This document shows, one piece after another, positions 32,796 to 41,305 of a DNA stretch of 64,000 bases (positions within the stretch are counted from its first letter, which is position 1; each line of letters starts with the position of its first letter). The position numbers and the translations under genes were made by a program. The notes under the pieces were generated by a model, which was given only the letters and a program-made list of their open reading frames with translations, was not told the origin of the DNA and did no database searches. This DNA comes from Demequina globuliformis (GTDB taxonomy: Bacteria > Actinomycetota > Actinomycetes > Actinomycetales > Demequinaceae). The DNA lies in NCBI RefSeq assembly GCF_000975155.1, contig NZ_BBRG01000001.1, forward strand, positions 1,004,313-1,068,312, read 5' to 3'.

Positions 32796-34979
32796 ATGGG
32801 CAACCGATCGGGAGAGCCGACTCGCGAGTATGTCGCCCAGCTGGTGCGCGACCTCCGGTTTCCTCCACTGCACCCCGCTTTGCGCGTGACCCCCGTTCCC
32901 GGGGAGGTTGTCGTGAGTCTTGCGGAACGCCTTGACGCACACTGCGGCGCGCCTCCCGGAAACTACGTAAATGTTGCTCGCGGGCTGGCGCGGCGCCTCC
33001 TCGGCAAAGTGCCGGGCCCGCGCACCGACCAAGTGGTGCTCGCCGAACTCCTGGTGGCACGTTGCCGGCTCCGCCGCGATCAGTTGCACCCGCACGAGCC
33101 GCTTCGCACCACCGCATGGCACACGTGTCCCGATTGCGGACCAGTCGTCGAAGTCGTCGCATCATGCGCGCGATATGCATGCAGGCGCCACGCGCGCTGG
33201 ACTGGACCAACGGCCGCCAAGCGGTCCACACCACTTGCTGCCACCGAGCCCGCACCTGATCACGGGGTTCACCTCCGCGCTAGCACCCTCGACGCGATCA
33301 TCGCGCTCGAATCTCTAACCGAGAACAGCCGCCCGCGCAGTGACGAACTCTTGCGACGAGCCCTGTCGCAATCCAATAAAGACAGGCGCGCCGTACCATC
33401 GACCGCTGATGTGATCTTCGCGTCCGCTCTGGCTGGCCTGATGTCCGACCAGTCGATGTGGACGGGCCTCGACTCGTCGCCATCCGTCGAGGACGCGTAC
33501 GCGCTCGTCGAGCGCGCGGCGCGTGCGCATGCACGCTTGCCGCAGTGGCCGCCTGATGTCACTGCACTCACCGTTCATGCGTGGATGCTCCTGCGATTCG
33601 CTGTCGGCGAGCGGCTTACCGAGCAGGGTCTTGTGATCGAAGTGGACCCGATCTGTTCCGCTTTTTCCGCACCCCGGAGTGCGAAGTTCAGCGCCTTGGC
33701 TGCCGACTTCGCGCGCTGGCTTGCCGCCGTCGACGCAGCGACGTTGCGGCAGTCGTCGATACGAGACCTGTACTGCGCGTCTCCGGGAGCTGCGAGCGCC
33801 CCTGGAGCATCAGTCTGGGTGTGCGATGCCGGGCACGGTCTTGAGCGAACTGCGCCGCCCGCATGGTCCCGTCGCAGGACGTTCCCATGCCAGGTCTGCA
33901 GCGGGGATCGTGCGGTGGAAGGCATTAACAGTCTCGCTGACAGTGACCCTGACACGGCTGCACAGTGGTGCTACGAGCACAACGGACAACTGCTTCCGTC
34001 GGATGTGACGCGCGGCGAGAAGAGGCTGGTGTGTCGGATCTGCGACGCTGGCCATCACTCGCCTGCGACTGTCATCAATCTCGTGTCAGCGTCCGGATGC
34101 CGGCTCTGCCATCGTGAACGTCCCTACTGCGGGGCGCAGTCGGTGGCACGTGCCGCACCCAACCTCCTGCGATGGTGGCACCCGACGCGGAATCTGCCGG
34201 TGACGCCTCAAAGCGCGAGCGCGGCGACGTCGACCCTCCGATGGTGGACATGCGCGGAGGGCCATGCATTCGAGCAGAGCGTCGCCAGCAGGCGACGGTG
34301 TGCTCGCGGCGGTGAAGGTCAATGCCTCGTCTGCACCCGACGGCGTCTTCAAGTCGGCATCAACGACCTTACAACGGCCGAGCCAGCGATTGCGTTGGAT
34401 TGGGACGACGACGAGAACCCGACATTAGCGTGTCGAACGCTAGCGAATCCGATGCGCAAGGGCGTGTGGCGATGCCGGTTCGGTCACGTCGTGTCGACAA
34501 CCATTCACGACCGTGTCGTCACCGGCGGGTGCAAACTCTGCGCCCCGTCGTTTCGAGTCGGGCGACCAAACACCCGGGCCGGTGACGCCAGCAAAGCTGC
34601 GCGACACCCGGAAAGGGTCTTCCTCGCCTTCGACGACCCGGCAGACGTAGCACCCGAGCGGGACCTCACGAATATCGAGTGGACTGCAGTCGAAACGTAC
34701 ATGGTGTCAGTGTTTCCTGGATCCCGACGAGAGCGGCGATTGGTCCTCGACGCCATCTTGTGGGTGCACCGGCGCGGAGGCCGGTGGATGGACCTCCCAC
34801 AACGCTACGGCCCGCCCAGCACCCCACACCTGTGGTGGCGTCGCTTGTGTGAACACGACGAGTGGCGCACCATCGTCGACACGCTCGAGGGGCTCGCCGA
34901 CGACGCGTCTTCATGCGATGCGATCGCAAAGGAACTCGCTGAGCAGCAGGGCCATTACGTCGAGGTGAGCATTGCGTAG
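32796..34979 (+). CDS. TniQ-like target selector with four zinc ribbons and a C-terminal IS402-like domain
   Basis: 727 residues. Residues 20-135 look like a divergent TniQ domain (TPVPGEVVVSLAERL, then a zinc site HTCPDC...CRRH around 111-133). Residues 140-335 are helical and unassigned. Residues 341-582 are four tandem zinc ribbons of DUF4379 type, each W/V-x-C-x2-GH...C-x2-C followed by a linker with N-D/S-L and a Trp (WWHPTRN, DWDDDENP). Residues 624-705 match the DUF4096/IS402 N-terminal domain of IS5-group transposases (LTNIEWTAVETYM..., LDAILWVHRRGGRWMDLPQRYGPPST). In Tn7-like systems the gene in this position selects the target. The domain mix is unlike standard TnsD, TnsE or TniQ. 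A sister gene follows with an 8-bp overlap. Confidence 0.72.
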   Translation: MGNRSGEPTREYVAQLVRDLRFPPLHPALRVTPVPGEVVVSLAERLDAHCGAPPGNYVNVARGLARRLLGKVPGPRTDQVVLAELLVARCRLRRDQLHPHEPLRTTAWHTCPDCGPVVEVVASCARYACRRHARWTGPTAAKRSTPLAATEPAPDHGVHLRASTLDAIIALESLTENSRPRSDELLRRALSQSNKDRRAVPSTADVIFASALAGLMSDQSMWTGLDSSPSVEDAYALVERAARAHARLPQWPPDVTALTVHAWMLLRFAVGERLTEQGLVIEVDPICSAFSAPRSAKFSALAADFARWLAAVDAATLRQSSIRDLYCASPGAASAPGASVWVCDAGHGLERTAPPAWSRRRTFPCQVCSGDRAVEGINSLADSDPDTAAQWCYEHNGQLLPSDVTRGEKRLVCRICDAGHHSPATVINLVSASGCRLCHRERPYCGAQSVARAAPNLLRWWHPTRNLPVTPQSASAATSTLRWWTCAEGHAFEQSVASRRRCARGGEGQCLVCTRRRLQVGINDLTTAEPAIALDWDDDENPTLACRTLANPMRKGVWRCRFGHVVSTTIHDRVVTGGCKLCAPSFRVGRPNTRAGDASKAARHPERVFLAFDDPADVAPERDLTNIEWTAVETYMVSVFPGSRRERRLVLDAILWVHRRGGRWMDLPQRYGPPSTPHLWWRRLCEHDEWRTIVDTLEGLADDASSCDAIAKELAEQQGHYVEVSIA

Positions 34980-37254
34980 CCTGCTCGCACCAACCCTCGT
35001 GCCAACGCTGGTGCGAGGAGAAACACCCGCGAGTTTCTCGACACGGGTCGAGCAGCTCGGCGGCGCTCGTCCCGGAACCTACCTCGCTGTCGCCGAAGGC
35101 GAGCTGCGGCGAATGACGGGACGACGCGCTTCCCTGCAGCGACAGTTCCGTCACTTGCGCGACCTGCTGACCGAACGATGCGGGCTCGACGAAGACACTC
35201 TGGCGCCACAGCAGTGGGACCTCAAGACGGCATGGCATTCATGCCCCGCGTGCGGTCCCGTCGTCGAAGTGCACCGCGACCGCGCTCACCGCGTGTGCCC
35301 TGTGCACCATCGGTGGACTGGAGCGAGCAGAGTCGGGCCGCGCACCCGTGCCGAACCTGCGGTTCCCGGACCATGCCACGGCGCCCATGTCGGAGCGGAC
35401 ATCGCCTCCGCGTCACGCGCCATGGAGGCCGAAGAACGACGCAACCCTCAATTGGTAGCCGAGGTACTTCGACATGCAGTGTCCGCAAGGTCCATCGGGA
35501 CGAGGGATCAGGTCGAGCCCGAAGATCTGCCGTTTGCCGCCGCGCTCGCTCTGACCGTTTTGTCAGATCAGTACATCGAACATGCAGCGCACTGCGCCGA
35601 TGGACCTGCCCTCAAGCATGCGGTCACCGCCATCGTCCGCTCCATCGTCTATGAGAACGGCTGGTTGCGCGACCCTGTCGACTCCATCGTCAATGCAGCG
35701 CTACTCATGTTGAGAGCGACGATCGTGTGGGCCCGCCAGCAACTAGGGCTTGAGCGAACTATCGACGCCTTTACGCCCACAGTTGTCGTGTGCGACGTCG
35801 CCGAGCACGGTCCGTGGAAGGTCGATTCGCACGGCATCCTGAGTGTTGTCTCATCAACTCGCCGTGACCGTTCGTGGTGGCGGGATCGGTTCGTCGTCGG
35901 CGAACGCCCGGGCGCATCGGGTCCGACGCACTGGGTACTGATGTGTCCGGTGGGTCACGTCCTTTACTCCGGCCTCAAACGCCCGCAAGGTCGGTCCAAC
36001 ACCGACTTCTACTGCAACGTGTGCGCTGGTACGCGCCTGGTGCCCGGGATAACCTCACTCGATGCACGGTCCCCAACAATTACGCGAACGTGGCACCCCT
36101 CGCTAAACGGCCCGGTCACGCCTTCCGACATCCTTCCGGGCTCCCGCCGCTATTTCTGGTGGCTATGCCCAGTAGGCCATTCTTGGCCAGCCACGGCCGC
36201 ATCGAGAACCGAGAAAGGCGCCGGCTGTCCATACTGTGCGGGCACCGCGATCGTCCAAGGCGAACAGGACTTCGCCACTACCCACCCTCACCTCGTCGGC
36301 TTCTGGGATGGAACTGTCGAACAGCCAGGGCCGCATCAAGTATCGGCACGTAATAGTCGCCGAGAAATACGACTTCGCTGCCCAAGCGGTCATCCGTTCA
36401 CGCGCAGCCCGCTACGGTTCGCCCTCACCCCGACATGTCCGTACTGCGAAGGGCGCGTGCTCATACCCGGCCGCAATGATTTCGCTACCACTCATCCTCA
36501 CCATGTCGACTGGTGGCACCCCACGGAGAACAACGGGCTCCTCCCGTCAGACGTACGCGCTGGCTCGAACCTCTCGGTCACGTGGCTTTGCCCCTATGGC
36601 CATGATTTCCTACAAGCGATCGGATACATGGCTAAGCGGAGAGCACCCAGTTGCCCAATCTGCTCCGGGCGAAAGCTTCGCCAAGGCGTCAACGACGCGG
36701 CAACGAGATATCCAGTGATCACGCGTGAATGGGCCGACGACCTCAACCCGGTCGCGGCCAACGAGACAGTTCCCGGCAGTGGAAAGTGGTGGTGGCGCTG
36801 CCTAAAGCACGGACACGAGCTCGCGATGACAGTCCACGAGCGAGCTCACGCAGGTGGCTGCACTGATTGCCGAGCAGACGACCGAGTAGCACAGAGGTTT
36901 AGCGTCAACGCTTCCGATCTCGACGCACCGCCGGCAGCCGCGATACGTTCGAGGGTCCAACATCTCCAAGTAGTCTCCCCATCGTTGACGGCAGGAGCAC
37001 CCGCGCTCGCCGATCACGTCTGGGAATCTATTGCGGCTATCGTCTTGGAGGCATCGCCCCAAGCGGTCGTTGACCGCCGCAAAGTGGTGACTGCGATCTT
37101 GTATGTACTGGCGCATGATTTGAAGTGGGCCGACACTCCGCGCGCGCTGAGCGCTCCCAGCACGGCTTGGAAGTGGTTCCATACAATCCGTCTGGCGGGC
37201 GCGTGGGATCCGATCCTTGATTCCCTCGCGCCGTTGCCAAGAAGTCGCGCCTAG
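34972..37254 (+). CDS. Second TniQ-like target selector with five zinc ribbons and an IS402-like domain
   Basis: 760 residues from a TTG at 34972 with GAGG six bases upstream, overlapping the sister gene by 8 bp. It has the same layout: a TniQ-like N-terminus (VRGETPASFSTRVEQLGG, then HSCPAC...CPVHHRWTG), a helical middle, five DUF4379 zinc ribbons at about 321-632 (WWLCPVGHSW, CPYCAG, FATTHPHLVGFWDG and so on), and a C-terminal DUF4096-like domain at about 678-755 (LADHVWESIA..., TAILYVLAHDLKWADTPRALSAPST). It has diverged strongly from the first copy, so the duplication is old. Two selectors suggest two classes of target or a heteromeric reader. Confidence 0.72.
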   Translation: MRSLLAPTLVPTLVRGETPASFSTRVEQLGGARPGTYLAVAEGELRRMTGRRASLQRQFRHLRDLLTERCGLDEDTLAPQQWDLKTAWHSCPACGPVVEVHRDRAHRVCPVHHRWTGASRVGPRTRAEPAVPGPCHGAHVGADIASASRAMEAEERRNPQLVAEVLRHAVSARSIGTRDQVEPEDLPFAAALALTVLSDQYIEHAAHCADGPALKHAVTAIVRSIVYENGWLRDPVDSIVNAALLMLRATIVWARQQLGLERTIDAFTPTVVVCDVAEHGPWKVDSHGILSVVSSTRRDRSWWRDRFVVGERPGASGPTHWVLMCPVGHVLYSGLKRPQGRSNTDFYCNVCAGTRLVPGITSLDARSPTITRTWHPSLNGPVTPSDILPGSRRYFWWLCPVGHSWPATAASRTEKGAGCPYCAGTAIVQGEQDFATTHPHLVGFWDGTVEQPGPHQVSARNSRREIRLRCPSGHPFTRSPLRFALTPTCPYCEGRVLIPGRNDFATTHPHHVDWWHPTENNGLLPSDVRAGSNLSVTWLCPYGHDFLQAIGYMAKRRAPSCPICSGRKLRQGVNDAATRYPVITREWADDLNPVAANETVPGSGKWWWRCLKHGHELAMTVHERAHAGGCTDCRADDRVAQRFSVNASDLDAPPAAAIRSRVQHLQVVSPSLTAGAPALADHVWESIAAIVLEASPQAVVDRRKVVTAILYVLAHDLKWADTPRALSAPSTAWKWFHTIRLAGAWDPILDSLAPLPRSRA

Positions 37255-37284
37255 GCGTCGATCGGCACCGCTTGGTCACCTCAT

Positions 37285-37344
37285 GAATGCGGATCCCGCC
37301 CAGGTTCGTGCGAATGCGGAACCCCGTGATACTGCGAATGCCAA
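37285..37344. repeat. Three GAATGCGGA-type repeats, possible right-end TnsB sites
   Basis: GAATGCGGA at 37285 and 37312 and GAATGCCAA at 37336, spaced 27 and 24 bp, lie 30-90 bp after the last island gene. The inverse CGCATTC appears at 28761 in front of the tnsA-like gene. Spacing and position fit transposase sites, but the left-end matches are few. Confidence 0.45.
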
Positions 37345-37364
37345 TGTTTGTGTAAGTTACCGCT

Positions 37365-37416
37365 CTAGTCTGGCAATGGACGCTATTCCGGCAAAGTGAC
37401 CGTTCTACTCTGGCAA
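37365..37416. repeat. Cluster of three CTANTCYGGCAA direct repeats, right flank of the island
   Basis: Copies at 37365-37376, 37383-37394 and 37405-37416 (spacing 18 and 22 bp). Core and spacing resemble the TATCTCAGCA cluster at 27511, in the same orientation. Probably a solo end of an IS21-like element or a related transposon. The remainder of 37255-37682 has no gene I can support. Confidence 0.6.
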
Positions 37417-37682
37417 TTGCCGGGATGTAGATACCACACCTGTTGGTTTTCTCACGGTTCCACCCTTCAGCACTTCAACATGTGACCATGAAGCGCTCAT
37501 CCACCGCCTCGGGAGTCTCCGCATGGGTCAGCAACTTCGCACGCCATCGGCCAGTGCAGCGAAAGGTCTTCGACGTGTCGCAACTGGACACGTGCTGTCA
37601 ATGAGCACCGTTGGCACCCTGTCGCGATGATCCGAGTCCGATGCGTGGCGCATCGCACGGTGGCGCGCGTTGGGGCCGCAGG

Positions 37683-38195
37683 GTGAGCAAGGACCCTCAT
37701 GCGGCCACGCGCCGATCCTCATCGCGACGCGACGAACTCTTCGACGCTGCACTCGACAGCGTGGCCCAGCATGGGTTCGAGCGAGCATCCCTGCGCGACA
37801 TCGCTTCGCGCGCGGGTATGTCACATGTTGGCCTCCTACGACACTTCAATTCCAAAGAGGAATTGCTGGCTGCTGCACTCAACCATGAGGATGATCGCAC
37901 CGCGGCTGAGATACGTCCGCTCCTTACCGCCGGGCTTTCCGACAGCGAAGTGATGCAGGCCGTCATGCAGATTGCACTGAGGGACCGCGACCGGACTCGT
38001 CGGTGGCTCTCGCTCACGCTGGGTGCGGTAGATCCCACGCACCCAGCACATGCATGGTTCAGTGGGCGCTACGACCGACTGGTTGCGATGGTGGAGGACT
38101 ACGCATCGCGCGCACACAGGCGTTCAGACGGACGCTTCGATCCCCGCACGCGAGCGCTACTGATGCTGTCCATGCTCGACGGGCTGCGCCTGTAG
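37683..38195 (+). pseudogene. TetR regulator truncated by an in-frame TAG
   Basis: The HTH (LFDAALDSVAQHGFERASLRDIASRAGMSHVGLLRHFNSKEELLAAAL) and most of the ligand domain are intact. The frame stops at TAG 38193-38195 right after MLDGLRL. Reading through the TAG continues with SLINPGADVVGR, the usual C-terminal sequence of such regulators (DGLQ-xx-L-x-P-x-DV). A single base change from CAG or TGG explains this. The start is uncertain: GTG 37683 or ATG 37641. It lies directly before a hydrolase remnant, echoing the intact TetR/esterase pair near 61000. Confidence 0.65.
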
Positions 38196-38256
38196 TCGCT
38201 CATCAACCCGGGCGCAGACGTCGTAGGGAGAGTCTCCTCTCGCCACTACCATCAGC

Positions 38257-38751
38257 GTGAGCGCACAGCAAGGGATTCACCACGTCTCCCAGACACCCGC
38301 GATGCCGGATCACGCTCAGCAAGACGAGGCTGGCCGGCAAGCGGTGGGCAGCAGTACGGATACCAACGAGCCCGGGACCGTTAAGGCCCTCGCGTTAGCA
38401 ACGACGGGTGCTGTCATTGACGAGAGTGAAGTCAAGGCGGCGGATGCGTCGCACGGCGATGCGAAGTACTCCATGCGGTGCCGCACGATCTGCCGGAGTC
38501 GGACACCCGCATCCTCCTGTTCATCCTGGCAGCGGGCAACTGGCACCAGTGGTTTTCTTCTGTCCGATACCGTCCGTGTGTATCGCAAGCTGCTTCAGTC
38601 CGGCGCCCTCGCGGAACTTCACCTGTGGGAAGGCGCGCCGCACGGACCATTCACGGGGCGGACGAAGGGGGATCGCGAGCAGGTCTCACAGGTCTGCGCG
38701 TTGCTTAAGAGCGCATGGATGCCTTCTGCGGCACGCACGAAAGCAGGCTGA
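38257..38751 (+). pseudogene. Remnant of an HSL-type alpha/beta hydrolase with internal deletion
   Basis: The 5' part encodes GTVKALALATTGAVID, close to TITGLALATTGAVID of the intact esterase at 59982. It then shifts frame (PHDLPESDTRILLF appears in another frame, matching the strand before the HGGG motif). The frame resumes with FLLSDTVRVYRKLLQSGALAELHLWEGAPHGPF, matching that esterase's C-terminus. About 150 residues carrying HGGG and the nucleophile are missing. It cannot be active. Confidence 0.75.
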
Positions 38752-38863
38752 TCTTCCATCAGCATGTAAGAGATCGGAGCCGCGATATCGCGTCGCGCTG
38801 AGACTGTGCGTTTCAGGTTCGAACTGCGTGAGCGCCCCACGGACCACACAAAGGAGTTCTGCA

Positions 38864-39960
38864 ATGGCGACCATCACCACTGTGCGAGGGGAGATCCCTG
38901 CCGAGACGCTGGGCTTCACCTCGATGCACGAGCACCTCAATGGCGATATGGACCTGCTGACGCGCATCGCGCGCCTCTACAGCGACCACACGCCTCCTCC
39001 CGAGATGCTTGCGCTGCGTAACGAGAACCTTGCGTTCTTGCGAAGTGGCGCCTCTATCTTCTCGGCCGAATGCATGACTGTCGGCGACGTGGAGTACACC
39101 GCCGCAGAGCTCGGGCACTTCCGGGACATTGGCGGCAGGTCGGTCGTCGACGCGTCGCCGATCGGCATTCGTGGCGACGTACGTGATCTGCGCGCGGCGT
39201 CCGAGCGCGCAGATGTACACGTGGTTACTGCGACTGGGCTGTACACCGCGGCGAACCGGTATGACGAGCACGTCGGACTGACAGAGCACCAGCACGCGGA
39301 ACTCTTCCGTCGGGAAGTGACAGTGGGGATCGGTGATACCGGCATCCGAGCGGGCCTCCTCAAATGCGCACTCAGCGCCGCGTCACCGCGCGCACCGCTC
39401 AGCGAAGTTGAAGTCGCGACGCTGCGTGCGTGCGCGACCGTCGCGCATGAGACCGGACTATCGGTTCATGTCCACACAGCGTTTCCCATGGGGCACGAGC
39501 AAGTGATCTCGGGCCTCGGTGTATTGCTCGACGACATGGCGCTGCCGCCGGACCGGGTCGTGATGATTCACATGGACTCATTCCTTCGTCCGTGGAACTC
39601 GCGGCGCGATTACCTCGGTTCCCTAGAGAGCGTGAAGTTCGTCGATACCACCCTCGTCGAGCGTGTTCTCGACCGTGGCGTCACCGTCGGCTTCGACAGT
39701 TGGGGATCCGAAGTAGAAATGCTGCCCCAAGACGACGACCGTCTCAAGGGGCTCATTCACCTGATCCGCTCGGGCTACGGCGAGCAGATTGTCCTCGGCC
39801 ATGACATCACACAGAAGCCCAAGGGGTCACTTACGGTGCGCACGGATTCACCTTATTCAACCGCCTCATCACCGCGGCTTTCGCTCAGTTCGACGTCGCT
39901 GAGAACGCATACGAACAACTGACAGTGACCAACCCCGCGCGCGTGCTAGCACACCCATAA
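38864..39960 (+). pseudogene. Phosphotriesterase-family amidohydrolase, frameshifted near the C-terminus
   Basis: ATG 38864 has AAGGAG 7 nt upstream. The frame encodes MHEHLNGD (metal-binding HxH), VHVHTAFP, VVMIHMDS and GFDSWGSE, typical of phosphotriesterase-like lactonases. After KPKG at 39826 it goes out of frame and ends at 39922. Adding one G to the GGGG run at 39823-39826 restores VTYGAHGFTLFNRLITAAFAQFDVAENAYEQLTVTNPARVLAHP to a stop at 39960, the normal family C-terminus. So one base was lost, or the assembly has an error. The 31 altered residues would replace the last helices; activity is doubtful. Confidence 0.8.
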
Positions 39961-40024
39961 GTGGTGAAGGCGCAGTGCACACGTAAGTAGAGCTCCGTTG
40001 ACCCCGGAGGTCCGACACCGAAGC

Positions 40025-40049
40025 GGAGCGGCGCGACGCGCGCCGCTCC
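40025..40049. terminator. Bidirectional terminator hairpin
   Basis: Perfect 11-bp arms GGAGCGGCGCG and inverse around ACG, between the convergent phosphotriesterase remnant and the dehydrogenase gene. Confidence 0.65.
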
Positions 40050-40069
40050 ACGCGGCTACAGGCACAACG

Positions 40070-41098
40070 TCAGTCCAGGGCGACGACCACCTTATCCGTC
40101 GCCCCCGGGGTTCCGGCGAGGTCGATCGCGCGCGCTACCTCACTCACAGGGACCACATCGCTCACGATCATGGCGTACTTGTCGACATTGGCCGCAATGT
40201 CGGCGATAACATCGGCCATCTCGGTCGGATGACCCATGGAGTGAACGATGGTGAGTTCGGCAGGGATCATCATCTGCGAGTCGAACGTGATGGGCTTGCG
40301 ATGGATACCGACGATGCCGTAGACCGCACCGAGCTTCGGCCCGGCGAAAACCGTCTCAGGCACGGCCGGAACGCCCGCGGCATCGAGATAGATGTCGGTC
40401 CCAGGGAGCCCTGCGCGACCAAACGCATCCGTGGCTTCGCCGTGTAGCTCGACCAAGCGGCTGCGCACGTCTTCTCGGCTCGAATTGATGACAGCATCCG
40501 CGCCAAGCGCGAGCGCCTTGTTCAATCGATTCTCTTGCACATCGGCCACTACCACGTGCTTCACGCCGTGGGCCTTGAACGCAAGGAGGGCCCCGAGCCC
40601 GACCGGCCCCGCTCCGAACACGATGGCCGAGTGATCGGGCGTCGGGCGAGTTCGGTCCACGGCGCGGCGTGCGACCGCGAGCGGCTCAGCGAGCGCTGCT
40701 ACGTGCCACGGGACGTGGGCAGGGAAGGGAATGACGTTGCGCCCAGGGTTGGCATTGCGCACCGCGACGTATTCGCTGAGCGCACCCTGGGGTCCGCCGC
40801 CGCCGATGATCGCGTCGGCAACGCCTGTGGGATCAATGACTACCCGGTCACCGACTGCGAGGCCACTCACGGCGGCGCCTACCTCGACGACCTCGCCTGC
40901 CGGCTCGTGCCCGATTGGCGTCTCCGTCCTGCCAACGGGGATGCCGCCTTCGGTGAGCGCGTGGGGATCCGCGCCGCAGATTCCGCACGCTCGGATGCGT
41001 ACGAGAACGTCGTCGGCTCCGATCGTGGGGATGGGGACCGTCGCACTCTTCAGCGCGCCGGGGCCGGTGATGATGACGGACTGCATCGTGGGGCTCAT
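40070..41098 (-). CDS. Zinc-type alcohol/polyol dehydrogenase (MDR family)
   Basis: 342 residues, medium-chain dehydrogenase. Catalytic zinc site: GICGADPHAL (Cys) and GHEPAGEVVEVG (His-Glu). The NAD(P) motif is GAGPVGLGAL (about residue 170). The structural-zinc loop with its four cysteines is absent; the segment reads DPTGVADAIIGGGGPQGALSEY instead, so only one metal per subunit is expected. The substrate is unknown; in this locus a sugar acid or polyol is likely. It stands between decaying genes and the GH2 gene. Confidence 0.82.
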   Translation of the reverse strand: MSPTMQSVIITGPGALKSATVPIPTIGADDVLVRIRACGICGADPHALTEGGIPVGRTETPIGHEPAGEVVEVGAAVSGLAVGDRVVIDPTGVADAIIGGGGPQGALSEYVAVRNANPGRNVIPFPAHVPWHVAALAEPLAVARRAVDRTRPTPDHSAIVFGAGPVGLGALLAFKAHGVKHVVVADVQENRLNKALALGADAVINSSREDVRSRLVELHGEATDAFGRAGLPGTDIYLDAAGVPAVPETVFAGPKLGAVYGIVGIHRKPITFDSQMMIPAELTIVHSMGHPTEMADVIADIAANVDKYAMIVSDVVPVSEVARAIDLAGTPGATDKVVVALD

Positions 41099-41305
41099 GG
41101 GGGACTTGCCTCATCTCAGTAGTAGTCGGCGGCCCGTGCGCCGCAATGGTGCGTCGGCCGCTAGTCGTGTTGTGGATGGTCCGCGATTCACGCCGTGCCA
41201 GCGGCGTCAGTCACGAGGTGCTGCGCGAGCGGCCAGGGCCAGCGCCTCCCTCAGCGTGGGTTACCTTGAAGGAGGAAGGCGCCGGCCTGCCTTCGGACGT
41301 GGGGC

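Larger units (their letters stand above)
28269..37344 (+). mobile_element. Tn7-like transposition island (limits approximate)
   Basis: The core is a five-gene, tightly packed operon: TnsA-like nuclease, TnsB-like DDE transposase, TnsC-like ATPase and two TniQ-like zinc-ribbon proteins. Gene junctions overlap by 11, 1 and 8 bp or are 1 bp apart. A divergent small HTH gene precedes it. Three GAATGCGGA-type repeats at 37285-37344 and weaker inverse matches near 28725-28770 may be TnsB sites. I cannot identify TGT...ACA termini or a target duplication, so both limits are estimates. No cargo beyond the HTH gene and no CRISPR or cas gene was seen. Confidence 0.7.
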
